Shown here: positions 37,601 to 46,400 of the stretch, one piece after another
Position numbering within the stretch: position 1 is the stretch's first letter
Layout of the letters: every line of letters starts with the position of its first letter
Source of the DNA: DAIOEK01 sp964648485
GTDB lineage: Bacteria; Chloroflexota; Anaerolineae; Anaerolineales; Anaerolineaceae
Assembly: GCA_964648485.1 (NCBI GenBank)
Contig: CAZYOF010000017.1
Location: 4,896-68,895 of the forward strand
Direction: 5' to 3'
DNA length: 64,000 nucleotides
The notes under the pieces: model-generated
Seen by the model: the letters and a program-made list of their open reading frames with translations, nothing else
Database searches by the model: none
Told to the model about the DNA's origin: nothing
Made by a program: the position numbers and the translations under genes

Positions 37601-37851
37601 CTGAAAATCTGCTTGGTGATCAAATCCTGAAGCAAATCGCCCACGAGCTCACCGAAAGCGTTAGGAATAATACTTCAATCGACTGGCAATATAAGCAGAG
37701 TGTGCAGGCAAAATTGCGGGTATTAGTGAAGCGTATATTACGGAAATACAAATATCCACCGGATGATCCGGCGACTGGCGAATATACAATATCTGTAAAT
37801 AAAGTATTGGATCAGGCAACTCAATTAGCAGGTTTTTGGGCTGGTCAATAA
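34669..37851 (+). CDS. hsdR: type I restriction-modification endonuclease/translocase subunit
   Basis: The 1060-residue HsdR has an N-terminal PD-(D/E)XK nuclease ([20 protein letters not shown], about 140-160). It also has a superfamily 2 helicase motor with Walker A HTQGSGKS near residue 320 and DEAH ([12 protein letters not shown]) near 427, and a C-terminal helical HsdM-binding region. It cleaves DNA after translocation when the specificity subunit meets an unmodified site. The reading frame is intact, so the enzyme should be active. Its start overlaps the HEPN-like gene by 4 bases, and no gene of the cassette follows it. Confidence 0.97.
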   Translation: MMILYESEIEQISLELLRDENGYVILYGPDLLEGASPERGYSEVVLKNRLRAAINLINPRIPEEAREEAYKKALRTQALTVIDNNEAFHHLLTEGVDVKFSVGDGKSRTDKVWLVDFAVPENNEFLAVNQFTVVENNINKRPDIVLFINGLPLVVIELKNAADEKADVQAAFHQLQTYQQVIPSLFTFTAFEVISDGWFAKAGTISSDYSRFMEWKSLDGVHVVDSKHEPELEPLIRGLLNKTTLLDIIRHFIVFEKTKEKTIKKVAAYHQYFAVNKAIISTLRASANENGHFAAEHPAVYGLPTVDHQPKGDKRAGVVWHTQGSGKSLSMVFYAGKLVLAEEMNNPTLVVLTDRNDLDQQLYETFSNCQQLLRQTPVQATNREDLKKLLSVASGGIVFTTIQKFLPEENGGVYPTLTERRNVVVIADEAHRSQYDFIDGFARHMRDALPNASFIGFTGTPIEKEDKNTQAVFGNYVDIYDIQQAVEDGATVRIFYESRLAKIELSAADQKILDERVEEITEDDELTEKQKRFARWTGKEAVVGSKDRIKQVAADIVSHFEQRLSAAEGKGMIVCMSRRICVALHKEIIKLRPQWYSPEDDKGAIKIVMTGSASDPLDWQEHIRNKDRRKAIGNRLKDPNDTLKLIIVRDMFLTGFDAPCLHTMYIDKPMNGHTLMQAIARVNRVFGDKEGGLIVDYIGIAQDLKNALLVYAASQGKGQITFDQEEAVAKMLEYYEIVVDMFGRFDYRRYFALEPKKKLTFILDAANYIADLSEVKEGTTIRNGKERFKENVIKLQKAFGLAVPHPKALEIRDDLAFFQAIKARFTKFDETTKTRTNEEIETAIRQIINDAIISSEVIDVFDAAGIRKPDISILSDEFLSEIQGMERRNLALELLKRLLNDEIKTRGQMNMVQGRKFSEMLAEAVKRYQNGLIDSAKIIEELILLAKDIRAADQRGEKLNLRQDELAFYDALADNPNAENLLGDQILKQIAHELTESVRNNTSIDWQYKQSVQAKLRVLVKRILRKYKYPPDDPATGEYTISVNKVLDQATQLAGFWAGQ

Positions 37852-37893
37852 ATTAGAATTAATACCTAACTTTCCAAGAACAGGGGCGAGTCA

Positions 37894-38076
37894 TTACACT
37901 CCCCAGCGCAGCGGGTTGTGGATGATGTATTCGCGGATGCGCGCTAAATCCGCTTCGCCGCGGATGATATGCTCATAATAATTGCGCTGCCAGATCGGCG
38001 TGCCCTGGGTATCGTTGATCTCTTTGATCCGTTTGGTGACGGCGGATTTGTATGCCCGGACGATCGTGGGGAGGGT
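37894..38076 (-). pseudogene. C-terminal remnant of a REP-associated tyrosine transposase
   Basis: About 60 codons in the minus frame end with the hallmark segments of IS200-like REP-associated (Y1) transposases: AYKSAVTKRIKEIN, WQRNYYEHIIRGE and EYIIHNPLRW, then a stop at 37894. No start or catalytic HUH/tyrosine part is present. A palindromic repeat pair begins where homology to the transposase would continue. This is a broken gene at the right edge of the restriction cassette. Confidence 0.8.
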
Positions 38077-38077
38077 C

Positions 38078-38106
38078 GTTGGGGCGCAGCGCGCTGCGCC
38101 CGTACG
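38078..38106. repeat. REP-like palindromic unit A
   Basis: The unit GTTGGGGCGCAGCGCGCTGC plus GCCCGTACG contains a 9-bp perfect palindrome, GGGCGCAGC / GCTGCGCCC, with a 2-base loop. A second copy follows 39 bases later. Confidence 0.8.
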
Positions 38107-38116
38107 AGGGGCGCTA

Positions 38117-38145
38117 GTTGGGGTACAGCGTGCTGTGCCCGTACG
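38117..38145. repeat. REP-like palindromic unit B
   Basis: This is a second copy of unit A. The arms GGGTACAGC and GCTGTGCCC differ from unit A at paired positions that keep the stem. It ends directly at the mfd stop codon (38146), so the repeat may also act as the 3' end of mfd transcripts. Confidence 0.8.
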
Positions 38146-41100
38146 CTAGGGCGCGATTTTTTCGAGCACAGCCAGCAGAGTCTCCTGCCAGGCGGCATCC
38201 GCCGGGTCGAAGGGCAGCCAGTAGGCGTTCTTGCCGGCGCGGGCAAGCGTGCCCAGGTTGGGCAGGTTGCGCTGGGTGATGCCCTCGGGCAGGGGAGGGT
38301 AGCGCAGCACGATCTGTCCGCTTTCGGCGCTGATCGATGCCAGGCGGGCGCTTTCTGCCAGCAGCTTTACCTTGATCTGGTACAGCAGGTTGCGCACGGT
38401 TTCGGGCGGCTCGCCAAAGCGGTCTGTAAATTCACCCTGCAGCTCATCCACACCGGCGGCGTTATCCAGATCTGCCATGCGGCGGTAGAGCTTGAGACGC
38501 ATGCCCATATCGGGCACGTAACTTTCGGGGATCTCGACCGCCAGCGGCAGATCCACCTGCACTGGCAAGCCAATCTCCTTCTCGAGCAGCGGGGCGGTGG
38601 ATTCAGAATCGGGCATGCCGCGCAGGTTGCGCTGCATCTTCACCGCCGAAGCCAGCAGGCGGGTGTATAGATGAAAGCCGACCGTGGCTATGTATCCGCT
38701 CTGGCGGCTGCCGAGCAGTTCGCCCGCGCCGCGCATTTCGAGGTCGCGCATGGCAATGGAATAACCCGCGCCCAGCTGGGTGTTCTCGGCGATCACCTCG
38801 AGCCGTTCCTGCCCTTCGAGCGTGGGCGCGCGGTGTTTGTGGCGGAAGAAGTACGCGTAGGCGCGCTGGGCGCCGCGTCCCACCCGTCCGCGCAGCTGGT
38901 AGAGCTGCGCCAAGCCAAAGGTGTCGGCGCGGTCCACGATGAGCGTGTTCGCGTTGGGGATATCCAACCCCGATTCGATGATGGAGGTGCACAGCAGCAC
39001 ATCGATCTCTCCGGCGGTGAACTGCTGCATCACGCGCGAGAGCGCGCCTTCCTCCATCTGCCCGTGACCGATGCCGATACGCGCTTCGGGCAGCAGCTTT
39101 TTCAGGTGCATCATCATCGCCGGGATGGTCTGCACGCGGTTGTGGAGGAAGAAAACCTGTCCGCCGCGTTCGAGTTCGCGGCTGATCGCCTGCTTCACCA
39201 GGCGGGGAGAGTACGGTCCCACGTGGGTGATGATGGGCAGGCGCTCGTCGGGCGGGGTGTTGATGGTGGAGATGTCGCGTACGCCGGTCAGCGCCATGTA
39301 GAGCGTGCGGGGGATGGGTGTGGCGGTGAGCGTGAGCACATCCACTTCGGTGCGCAGCTTTTTGAGATGCTCCTTGTGGGTCACGCCGAAGCGCTGCTCT
39401 TCATCGATGATCACCAGCCCGAGGTCTTTGAAGCTGACATCCTCGCTGATGAGGCGGTGGGTGCCGATGACGATATCCACCTGCCCGAGCATGAGTTTGC
39501 GGATGATCTCATCCTGTTCGCGGGCAGAGCGGAAGCGCGAGAGCATCTCAACATTGGCGGGGAAGGGCTGCAAGCGCTGGCGGAAGGTCTCATAATGCTG
39601 CTGCGCCAGAACGGTGGTGGGCACGAGCACGGCAACCTGTTTGCCATCCATCACCGCTTTGAAGGCGGCGCGCAGGGCAACCTCGGTTTTGCCGTAGCCT
39701 ACATCCCCGCACAAGAGCCGGTCCATGGGGCGGGCGTTCTCCATATCGCGCTTCACGGCAGTAATGGCATCCATCTGGTCGGGCGTCTCCACATAGGGGA
39801 AGCTGCCCTCGAGCTCAAACTGCCAGGCGCTGTCTTTGGAGAAGGAGAAACCCTTCGCCACCTGGCGCTCGGCGTACAGGTCGAGCAGGTCCTGCGCAAT
39901 CTCTTCCACCGCGCCGCGAACCTTGCTCTTGGTGTGCATCCACTCCTGGCTGCCGAGGCGCGAGAGGGCGGGGCGCTGGTTGCTGGTGCCGATGTAGCGG
40001 GTGAGCCTGTCCGCCTGGGGGATGGGGACGAAGAGCTGGTCGCCGCCGTCGTAATCGATGGCGATAAACTCGCGGGTGATATTGTCGATGGTGCGCCGCA
40101 CGAGCCCCTGGAAGATGCCGATGCCGTGATCCATGTGCACCACCAGGTCGCCGATCTGAAAGTCGCCATATTGGGCTTCGGGCGCCTCCACGGTGTGGAT
40201 CTGCTTGCGGCGCGGCTGGGGTTTTTCCCAGCCGAATACCTCGCTGTCGGTGTAGAGGAAGACGGGCTTGCCATCTTCCTGGTAGTGAATGAAGCCAGAG
40301 AGCAGGCTGCCATCCATAAATTCGGGCTGGGTGAGGGGCACATCCACCAGGTGGGTGCGCTCATTCCACAATTCGTACAGGCGCGGGCGCTGGCGGGTGA
40401 TGATGGTCTGCTGAAAGCCCTTGCTGGCGGCATCGAAGAGCGCATCGATGAAGGCAGGCTGGCGTCCGGCAAAACGCTGGTTCGCCTGGAAGGCATCTGC
40501 CAGAGGAGAGGATTCGCCGCCGGTACCGAAACCCAGATCCACGGCGGGGTTGCTGCCGATCGAATCCTGTATCTCAGACCAGGTCAGGTAGGGCACGGGG
40601 TAGCTGGAGGGCAGATCCCCTGCCCAGACAGCTTCGTTGCGGTTGCCCACCGCTTCCTCTTCGATGAGGGTCACGGCGCTTTCGAGCTTGGCGGAATCAT
40701 CCAGAATGACGAGTGTTCCGCGCGGCAGGTAATCGAGCAGGGAAGAGGGGAACGCGTGCAGCAGCGCCAGGTGGAACTCGGTGTAAGGTTGTCCCTGCAT
40801 CTCGGGGTCAGGGGTGAGCGGCTGGAGGAACTCGCGCGCGGGGGGCAGCAGGTATTTTTCGAGCGGCTGGATGGCGCGCTGGCTGGCGGGGTCGAAGAGC
40901 TTGATGGTATCGACCTCGTCGCCGAAGTAATCGAGCCGGATGGGATGGTCGGCGGTCATGGACCAGATATCGAGGATGCCGCCGCGGCGGGCGAACTGCC
41001 CGGGTTCGGCAACAATCTCCACCGCCTCGTAACCGAGCGTAACCAGCTGCTGGAGCAGCTTCTCCTGCGGCAGGCTCATCCCACGGGTGAGGCGCGCCAG

Positions 41101-41526
41101 CGCCTTGAGGAAGTCGCGGCGCGGCATCGAGCGGGTCATCACCGCCTTGGCGGAGGCGAAAATGAGTGGGTGGCTTTGCGGATTGCCACCCGGTAAATGG
41201 TATTCTGCCAGTGCTGTTAGGGTTTGCAGCCGGTCACGGCGGGTTTGGGCTCCCCAGGGGTCTTTTTCATAGAAGAGAGAATTGGGTTCAGCGAAGATCA
41301 CCCGCTGCAGGTTCGGCTGCCAGAAGCCGGCTTCATCATAGTAAGTAGTCACGCGGTCCATGCGGTCGGTGATCACCAGCACCGGGGTGGGGGAATCCGC
41401 TGCGAGGGCAGCCATGAGCAGCGGGCGGGCGGATCGCAGCAGCGCCAGCGGAGGGGAACTCACCCCGCTCTGGATCTGCTTCAGTAGATTGCGGTATGCA
41501 GAATGGCTCTGGAGATGTTCAAGCAT
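38146..41526 (-). CDS. mfd: transcription-repair coupling factor
   Basis: The 1126-residue Mfd removes stalled RNA polymerase and recruits UvrA. It has the UvrB-like N-terminal module and an RNA polymerase-interaction domain (YGDFQIGDLVVHMDHGIGIF). The RecG-like motor follows, with Walker A GDVGYGKTEVALRAAF, DEEQRFGV and the later LTLTATPIPRTLYMAL, and then the C-terminal regulatory domain. Length is typical. The DNA is GC-rich compared with the genes to either side. The start lies 3 bases past the pth stop, so the two are co-transcribed. The last codons run into REP unit B. Confidence 0.97.
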   Translation of the reverse strand: MLEHLQSHSAYRNLLKQIQSGVSSPPLALLRSARPLLMAALAADSPTPVLVITDRMDRVTTYYDEAGFWQPNLQRVIFAEPNSLFYEKDPWGAQTRRDRLQTLTALAEYHLPGGNPQSHPLIFASAKAVMTRSMPRRDFLKALARLTRGMSLPQEKLLQQLVTLGYEAVEIVAEPGQFARRGGILDIWSMTADHPIRLDYFGDEVDTIKLFDPASQRAIQPLEKYLLPPAREFLQPLTPDPEMQGQPYTEFHLALLHAFPSSLLDYLPRGTLVILDDSAKLESAVTLIEEEAVGNRNEAVWAGDLPSSYPVPYLTWSEIQDSIGSNPAVDLGFGTGGESSPLADAFQANQRFAGRQPAFIDALFDAASKGFQQTIITRQRPRLYELWNERTHLVDVPLTQPEFMDGSLLSGFIHYQEDGKPVFLYTDSEVFGWEKPQPRRKQIHTVEAPEAQYGDFQIGDLVVHMDHGIGIFQGLVRRTIDNITREFIAIDYDGGDQLFVPIPQADRLTRYIGTSNQRPALSRLGSQEWMHTKSKVRGAVEEIAQDLLDLYAERQVAKGFSFSKDSAWQFELEGSFPYVETPDQMDAITAVKRDMENARPMDRLLCGDVGYGKTEVALRAAFKAVMDGKQVAVLVPTTVLAQQHYETFRQRLQPFPANVEMLSRFRSAREQDEIIRKLMLGQVDIVIGTHRLISEDVSFKDLGLVIIDEEQRFGVTHKEHLKKLRTEVDVLTLTATPIPRTLYMALTGVRDISTINTPPDERLPIITHVGPYSPRLVKQAISRELERGGQVFFLHNRVQTIPAMMMHLKKLLPEARIGIGHGQMEEGALSRVMQQFTAGEIDVLLCTSIIESGLDIPNANTLIVDRADTFGLAQLYQLRGRVGRGAQRAYAYFFRHKHRAPTLEGQERLEVIAENTQLGAGYSIAMRDLEMRGAGELLGSRQSGYIATVGFHLYTRLLASAVKMQRNLRGMPDSESTAPLLEKEIGLPVQVDLPLAVEIPESYVPDMGMRLKLYRRMADLDNAAGVDELQGEFTDRFGEPPETVRNLLYQIKVKLLAESARLASISAESGQIVLRYPPLPEGITQRNLPNLGTLARAGKNAYWLPFDPADAAWQETLLAVLEKIAP

Positions 41527-41529
41527 ACT

Positions 41530-42132
41530 TTACGCTTCTCCCATCACCTCACCGTTGTAGGTGTTCATGGCTTTGTCGAGTCCTTCGAGCACGAAGGTCC
41601 GCGCCGCCTGGCTGGCTTCGGCGATCACTTTCTCCATGACAGGCTGATCCGCTTTTGGGAAGTCTTGCAGCACGTAGTCGGCGGCTTCCATGCGACCGGG
41701 AGGTCTGCCCACGCCGATGCGCAGACGGGGGAAGGCTTGTGTACCCAGCTTTTCGATGATGGAAGCCAGACCGCGCTGTCCGGCGGATCCACCCCCGGGG
41801 CGGATGCGGATGGTACCCACCGGCAGGTCGATATCGTCGTGGATGACGATCATCTGCTCGAGGGGGATGCGGTAGAAGCGCAGCAGGGAGGTGACGCTCT
41901 GCCCGGAAAGGTTCATGAAGGTCTGCGGCTTGACCAGAATCAGCTTGCGCCCATCCACGAGGGCAGTACCTATGAGAGCTTTACTCTGCACTTTGGAAAG
42001 ACGGATGGAGAGATCCACGGCAAGTTTGTCGATGGTCATGAAGCCGATGTTGTGGCGGGTGTGCTTGTACTCGCGTCCGGGGTTGCCCAGTCCGACGATC
42101 AGGTAGTTGTTGGAAGGTTGTTCAGGTAGCAT
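41530..42132 (-). CDS. pth: peptidyl-tRNA hydrolase
   Basis: The 200-residue enzyme frees tRNA from prematurely released peptidyl-tRNA. It has the Pth opening LIVGLGNPGREYKHTRHNIGF with the catalytic His, the conserved LVKPQTFMNLSG segment and HDDIDLPVGTIRIRPGGGSAGQRG. All match bacterial Pth in order and spacing. It is placed immediately upstream of mfd and 2 bases after a membrane-anchored protein gene, so the three likely form one operon. Confidence 0.95.
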   Translation of the reverse strand: MLPEQPSNNYLIVGLGNPGREYKHTRHNIGFMTIDKLAVDLSIRLSKVQSKALIGTALVDGRKLILVKPQTFMNLSGQSVTSLLRFYRIPLEQMIVIHDDIDLPVGTIRIRPGGGSAGQRGLASIIEKLGTQAFPRLRIGVGRPPGRMEAADYVLQDFPKADQPVMEKVIAEASQAARTFVLEGLDKAMNTYNGEVMGEA

Positions 42133-42134
42133 GG

Positions 42135-42743
42135 TTATGATCCGGGGTTGCGTTTGTTGAATATGAGTGCCAGTCCGACCGCGAGAATGATTCCAATGCC
42201 CAGAGAGATGATTATGAGCCTCTGTAACCCTGCCTGGGTGAGGGCAGCCGGGTTGGGCGCTGCTGGTTTTGCGGTTGCGCCGCTGGGGAGCAGGCTCGGC
42301 TTGGTGGGCTGCTCTGTGATGGCGGTTTGCGGTTCTGCCGGATTGGGTGTAACTGTTTCCATCGTGGAATAGTTCCGTACCCGTATGCCGCTGACGATGT
42401 GCTCGCTGATCTCACCACCGCTGAAATATACGCGTAAACGGAGGGAATAGTTGCCATCGGATATGGAGGTGGTATCCCAGCTACCAAGCAGCCCTTCTTC
42501 GGCGGGTCTTTCGGCTGAAGCGATGGGCAGCCAACCGGCAACTTCCCTGCCGGTGAAAGCAAATTCCAGGTCGTAACGGGTGTATCCGGTAGCTTTGATG
42601 TATCCGGTTACCAATACCTGTCCTTTTACCCCTTCACCATCCACAGGAGAGAGGATGGCGACATCGCCACCCTGTCCACTGGCGGCGTGGAAGGGTAAAA
42701 CGAATAAAATAACGACCAGGAGGGAAGAAAAAAGTGCTTTCAT
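42135..42743 (-). CDS. membrane-anchored extracellular protein with Ig-like domain
   Basis: The 202-residue protein has an N-terminal signal peptide (about residues 1-23), an extracellular Ig/fibronectin-like beta domain (about 28-125, GGDVAILSPVDGEGVKGQVL and IKATGYTRYDLEFAF), a Pro/Thr/Ala-rich linker, and a C-terminal membrane helix (LIIISLGIGIILAVGLALIF) with a short basic tail. It belongs to a typical family of chloroflexal surface proteins but has no known function. It is the first gene of the pth-mfd operon. Confidence 0.75.
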   Translation of the reverse strand: MKALFSSLLVVILFVLPFHAASGQGGDVAILSPVDGEGVKGQVLVTGYIKATGYTRYDLEFAFTGREVAGWLPIASAERPAEEGLLGSWDTTSISDGNYSLRLRVYFSGGEISEHIVSGIRVRNYSTMETVTPNPAEPQTAITEQPTKPSLLPSGATAKPAAPNPAALTQAGLQRLIIISLGIGIILAVGLALIFNKRNPGS

Positions 42744-42815
42744 CGCAATCTGTTAGTTTACACCATCGGCAAAAAGATTGCAAATTCCCCCCTTACAAAC
42801 AGAACGCCGCCTTTG

Positions 42816-42861
42816 TTGACAGGGCAATCTGCTGATATATAATATTCAATAATTGAGTATT
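42816..42861 (+). promoter_or_regulatory. padR promoter with overlapping inverted repeat
   Basis: TTGACA (42816-42821) and TATAAT (42838-42843) are 16 bases apart, close to the sigma-70 optimum. An inverted repeat (AATATTCAA / TTGAGTATT, 8 of 9 paired, spacer TAA) covers 42841-42861 and overlaps the -10 box. PadR repressors bind such sites and usually silence their own promoter. Confidence 0.75.
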
Positions 42862-42865
42862 TATC

Positions 42866-43405
42866 ATGCCAAGAAACGTTCAACCTCTTTCCGTGGAATT
42901 TATCCTTTTGGGAGTATTGATGCAGAAACCCATGCATGGATACGACCTCTTCAAGTATCTGAACACCGATTGCGTGCTCAACCAGATCTGGAATATCAAG
43001 CAGAGCCTGTTGTACGCCATGCTCGATAAGCTGGAGGAAATGGGTCTCATCCGAGCAGAACTGCTCAACACGGGAACTCTGCCGGTGAAAAGGGAGTTCC
43101 ACATTACCGGGAAAGGCGAGAATCTCTTCTGGGAGTGGGTGAACACACCTGTCGAGCATCCACGGGAGATGCGGATAGAATTTCTTGCCAAGGTGACCTT
43201 TCTGCAAATATTAGACCGCCAGAAATGTGCCGATTTGCTTGCTACTCAAAAAGATGTAGCGCAAAGTTGGCTGGAGGGTCTGCATCAACGCATGGCTGAA
43301 GAAGAGAGTGATATCCCCGGTAAAATGGTGATGGATTACAAGCAATCGCAGATCGAGGCGATGATCACCTGGCTGGATTTCAATTTGAAAAACATGCACG
43401 GTTGA
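42866..43405 (+). CDS. PadR-family transcriptional regulator
   Basis: The 179-residue protein has the PadR winged helix at residues about 8-95 (LGVLMQKPMHGYDLFKYLN, IKQSLLYAMLDKLEEMGLI) and a C-terminal dimerisation helix region (FLQILDRQKCADLLATQKDV). PadR members commonly control transporters or stress genes and respond to aromatic ligands. The gene has its own promoter with an operator-like palindrome. The divergent genes pth-mfd and the downstream Agl23-like gene are possible targets, but only self-control is suggested by sequence. Confidence 0.88.
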   Translation: MPRNVQPLSVEFILLGVLMQKPMHGYDLFKYLNTDCVLNQIWNIKQSLLYAMLDKLEEMGLIRAELLNTGTLPVKREFHITGKGENLFWEWVNTPVEHPREMRIEFLAKVTFLQILDRQKCADLLATQKDVAQSWLEGLHQRMAEEESDIPGKMVMDYKQSQIEAMITWLDFNLKNMHG

Positions 43406-43428
43406 GCCGGGAGAATTTTAACGGTTGA

Positions 43429-43457
43429 TTGCAGCCCTATCTGGAACAGGATACAAT
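43429..43457 (+). promoter_or_regulatory. possible promoter for the Agl23-NHL gene
   Basis: TTGCAG (43429-43434) and TACAAT (43452-43457) are separated by 17 bases and lie 40 bases before the start codon. The match to sigma-70 consensus is moderate. Confidence 0.5.
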
Positions 43458-43496
43458 TAACCCTATTCAATCTTTGAAAGAATACTAAAGAAAACT

Positions 43497-46400
43497 ATGA
43501 GCGAATCCCAGACATCTCAAAGTAACCATTCCTGGTTAGAAAAGCCGGTCGCTGACTGGTTTCGGAATTTCAACGTAGAGAAGATCATCTTCACACTCAT
43601 CCTTCTGCTGACGGTTGTGAGCCGCTTTGCCATTCTGGATGCTCGGGTGATGAGCCACGACGAGGTCAATCACGTGCGACCATCGTGGGAGCTCTACCAG
43701 GGGCAGGGATACAGACATGACCCGGTGACGCATGGTCCGATGCAGTTTCATCTGGTTGCTCTGGCGTACAGTCTGTTCGGAGATAATGATTTCACCTCCC
43801 GACTGCCGCAGGCGTTATTCTCGATTGCCACCGTATGGATGGTATGGAAATTCCGCCGGTACCTGGGCAAGATTGGCGCGATGGCTGCCGCGGTGATGAT
43901 GCTCATCTCACCGTACATGCTCTTCTATGGAAGATACACCCGCAATGAAGCCTTTGTCGCCCTTTTCGGCGTGCTGACTCTTTACCTGATGCTGCGTTAT
44001 CTGGAGAAACCGGAACCCAAATACCTGCTCGGATTAGCTGCGGTGTTTGCGCTACAATTTGCGACTAAAGAAACTTCCTACATCTACACCGCACAAGCAC
44101 TGTTGTTCCTGCTCTTTCTATTTATCAAGCGATTGTGGGATATGGAATGGTTGGAACCTCGCTCGCGCCGAACGTTTGCGATCGGGCTGGTCGTTGGAGC
44201 AATCTGTCTGATCGCTGCGATGGCAGTGGGCATTATTATGTCAGAGGCTGTCGCTGCTAACAGTGCTGCTTTATCTGAATTAGGGGGAGGAAATGTAGCT
44301 GCTGCATCCATTCCCGAACCCTTTAATTACATCATCCTTGTTCTTGCAGGGATGGGCGTTCTCGCTCTGGGAATGGCTGCCGTCTTTACCGTCATGGGTG
44401 TCGGGCTGGAAAAAATCCGGACCGAGCGCAGTTTTGACCTGATCATAATGATCGGTACGCTCATCCTGCCGCAACTGACCGCTTTCCCGGTAAAGTTGCT
44501 AGGCTGGGATCCATTGGATTATTCTACTGAGGGCATGCTGCGTACCGGAATCATCCTGGCAATCATCACCGCTGCATCGATTTTGCTGGGTTTATGGTGG
44601 AAACGAGATGTATGGTGGAAAGCTGCCGTCATCTTTTATGCCATTTATATATTCTTCTACACCACAGTCTTCACCAATGGTCAGGGTATATTCACCGGTA
44701 TCATTGGTTCACTGGGATACTGGCTCAATCAGCAGGGCGTTCAACGAGGCAGCCAACCCTGGTATTTTTATGGCGGCATCCAGATTCCCATCTATGAATT
44801 TTTACCCGCCATTGGCGCAATCATCGCGACGATTTATGCGGTGATCCGCTGGATGAACCCGAATAATCTTGATGTAGAGAAACGGTATTCCATTAAACAG
44901 GATTATCCAGACGATGAAGCTCCGATTGGAATCGATGACCAACTACCCGTCTGGTTACTAATTTACTGGAGTATTATTTCACTGGTTGCCTACAGCATTG
45001 CAGGAGAAAAGATGCCATGGCTGACAGTGCACATCGCCTGGCCAATAATCCTTCTGGCAGGGTGGAGCTTCGGTATCATCTTAAAACGAATTCATTGGAA
45101 AGCCTTATTTACACCTGTAGGCGGGCTCAGCCTGCTTACAGTCATCATCTTTGTAGTTGGATTGATCCGGCTGGTAATGCAGTTAAATACCCAGCCGCTA
45201 CCATTTGCCGGTAATCAACTGGATCAGCTTTCCACCACCTCTGTTTTCCTATTAACCCTGGTGTTCATTGTCGGATCACTGATGTCGATGTTTTATCTGA
45301 AGCGAAAAAATCCTGAAATCCACTTTGGTCAATTAACGGGAGCACTGGTTTTATTCGTTTTGTTCATCCTTACCGTTCGCGCTTCATACCGGGCGAATTA
45401 TATTAATTATGATTCAGCCAAAGAGTATCTGGTCTATGCACATGCTGCCAGAGGGCCCAAAGATATTTTAGAGCAGGTTGAAGAAATATCAGAAAGGGTT
45501 ACCGGTGGGAAGACTCTGCGAATTGGTTATGACAACTCATCCCTTTACCCATACTGGTGGTACCTGCGGGACTATACCAACCTGGATTATTTCGCCGATC
45601 AGCCATCCAAGGCAGTCAGGGATGATGCTATTATCCTGGTCGGGAATCCCAATTATGCAAAGATTGAACCACTTGTTGGAAAAGGGTTTTACAGTTTTGA
45701 ATACGCCAGATTGTGGTGGCCGAACCAGGATTATTTCAACCTGGATGGGGCAAGGATCTGGGAAGCTATCTCCAACCCGGATATCCGCGCGGGAATTTTT
45801 GATATCTGGTTAAACAGAGATTATCGAAAATACGCGGAAGCTACCAATAATCAGAATTTGACAGATGAAACCTGGGAACCTGCTGAAAGGATCCGCCTGT
45901 ATGTGAAGAAGGATATTGCAGTCCAGATCTGGAACTATGGTCTTTCTCCTGCTCCAGAAGAAGTTCAGGTTGATCCGTATGAGAGTCAACGAATAGAATT
46001 GATGCCTGAATTTGCTTTTGGATCTAGCGGCGATCAACCCGGGCAGTTTTCTGCTCCGCGCGGGCTGGCGGTTTCTCCAGATGGAACACTTTATGTGGCG
46101 GATTCGCGCAATCACCGGATACAACGCTTCTCTGCAGGCGGCGATTTTATGCAGGCATGGGGCGGATTTGGAGACCAAACCCAGGGAAGTGTTCCTGGTG
46201 GATTATTTAACGAACCGTGGGGTGTCGCCGTTGGACCGGATGGAAGTGTCTTTGTCACAGATACCTGGAACCATCGAATACAAAAATTCAACGCTAATGG
46301 TGAGTTTATTTCCATGTGGGGATACTTCGGGCAGGGCGAAAACCTGAACGCTTTGTGGGGTCCACGTGGGATAGCTGTGGACAGCAAAGGAAATGTTTTT

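Noticed and set aside
37944..38246. Minus-strand frame of 100 codons across the mfd end and REP units
   Set aside because: It is out of frame with the real transposase remnant. Its protein (many Arg, Ser and Pro) fits no family.
38671..41196. Long plus-strand open frame of 841 codons opposite mfd
   Set aside because: It lies antisense to a clear mfd gene in GC-rich DNA, where such frames arise from codon bias. The protein is low in recognisable motifs and there is no ribosome-binding site.
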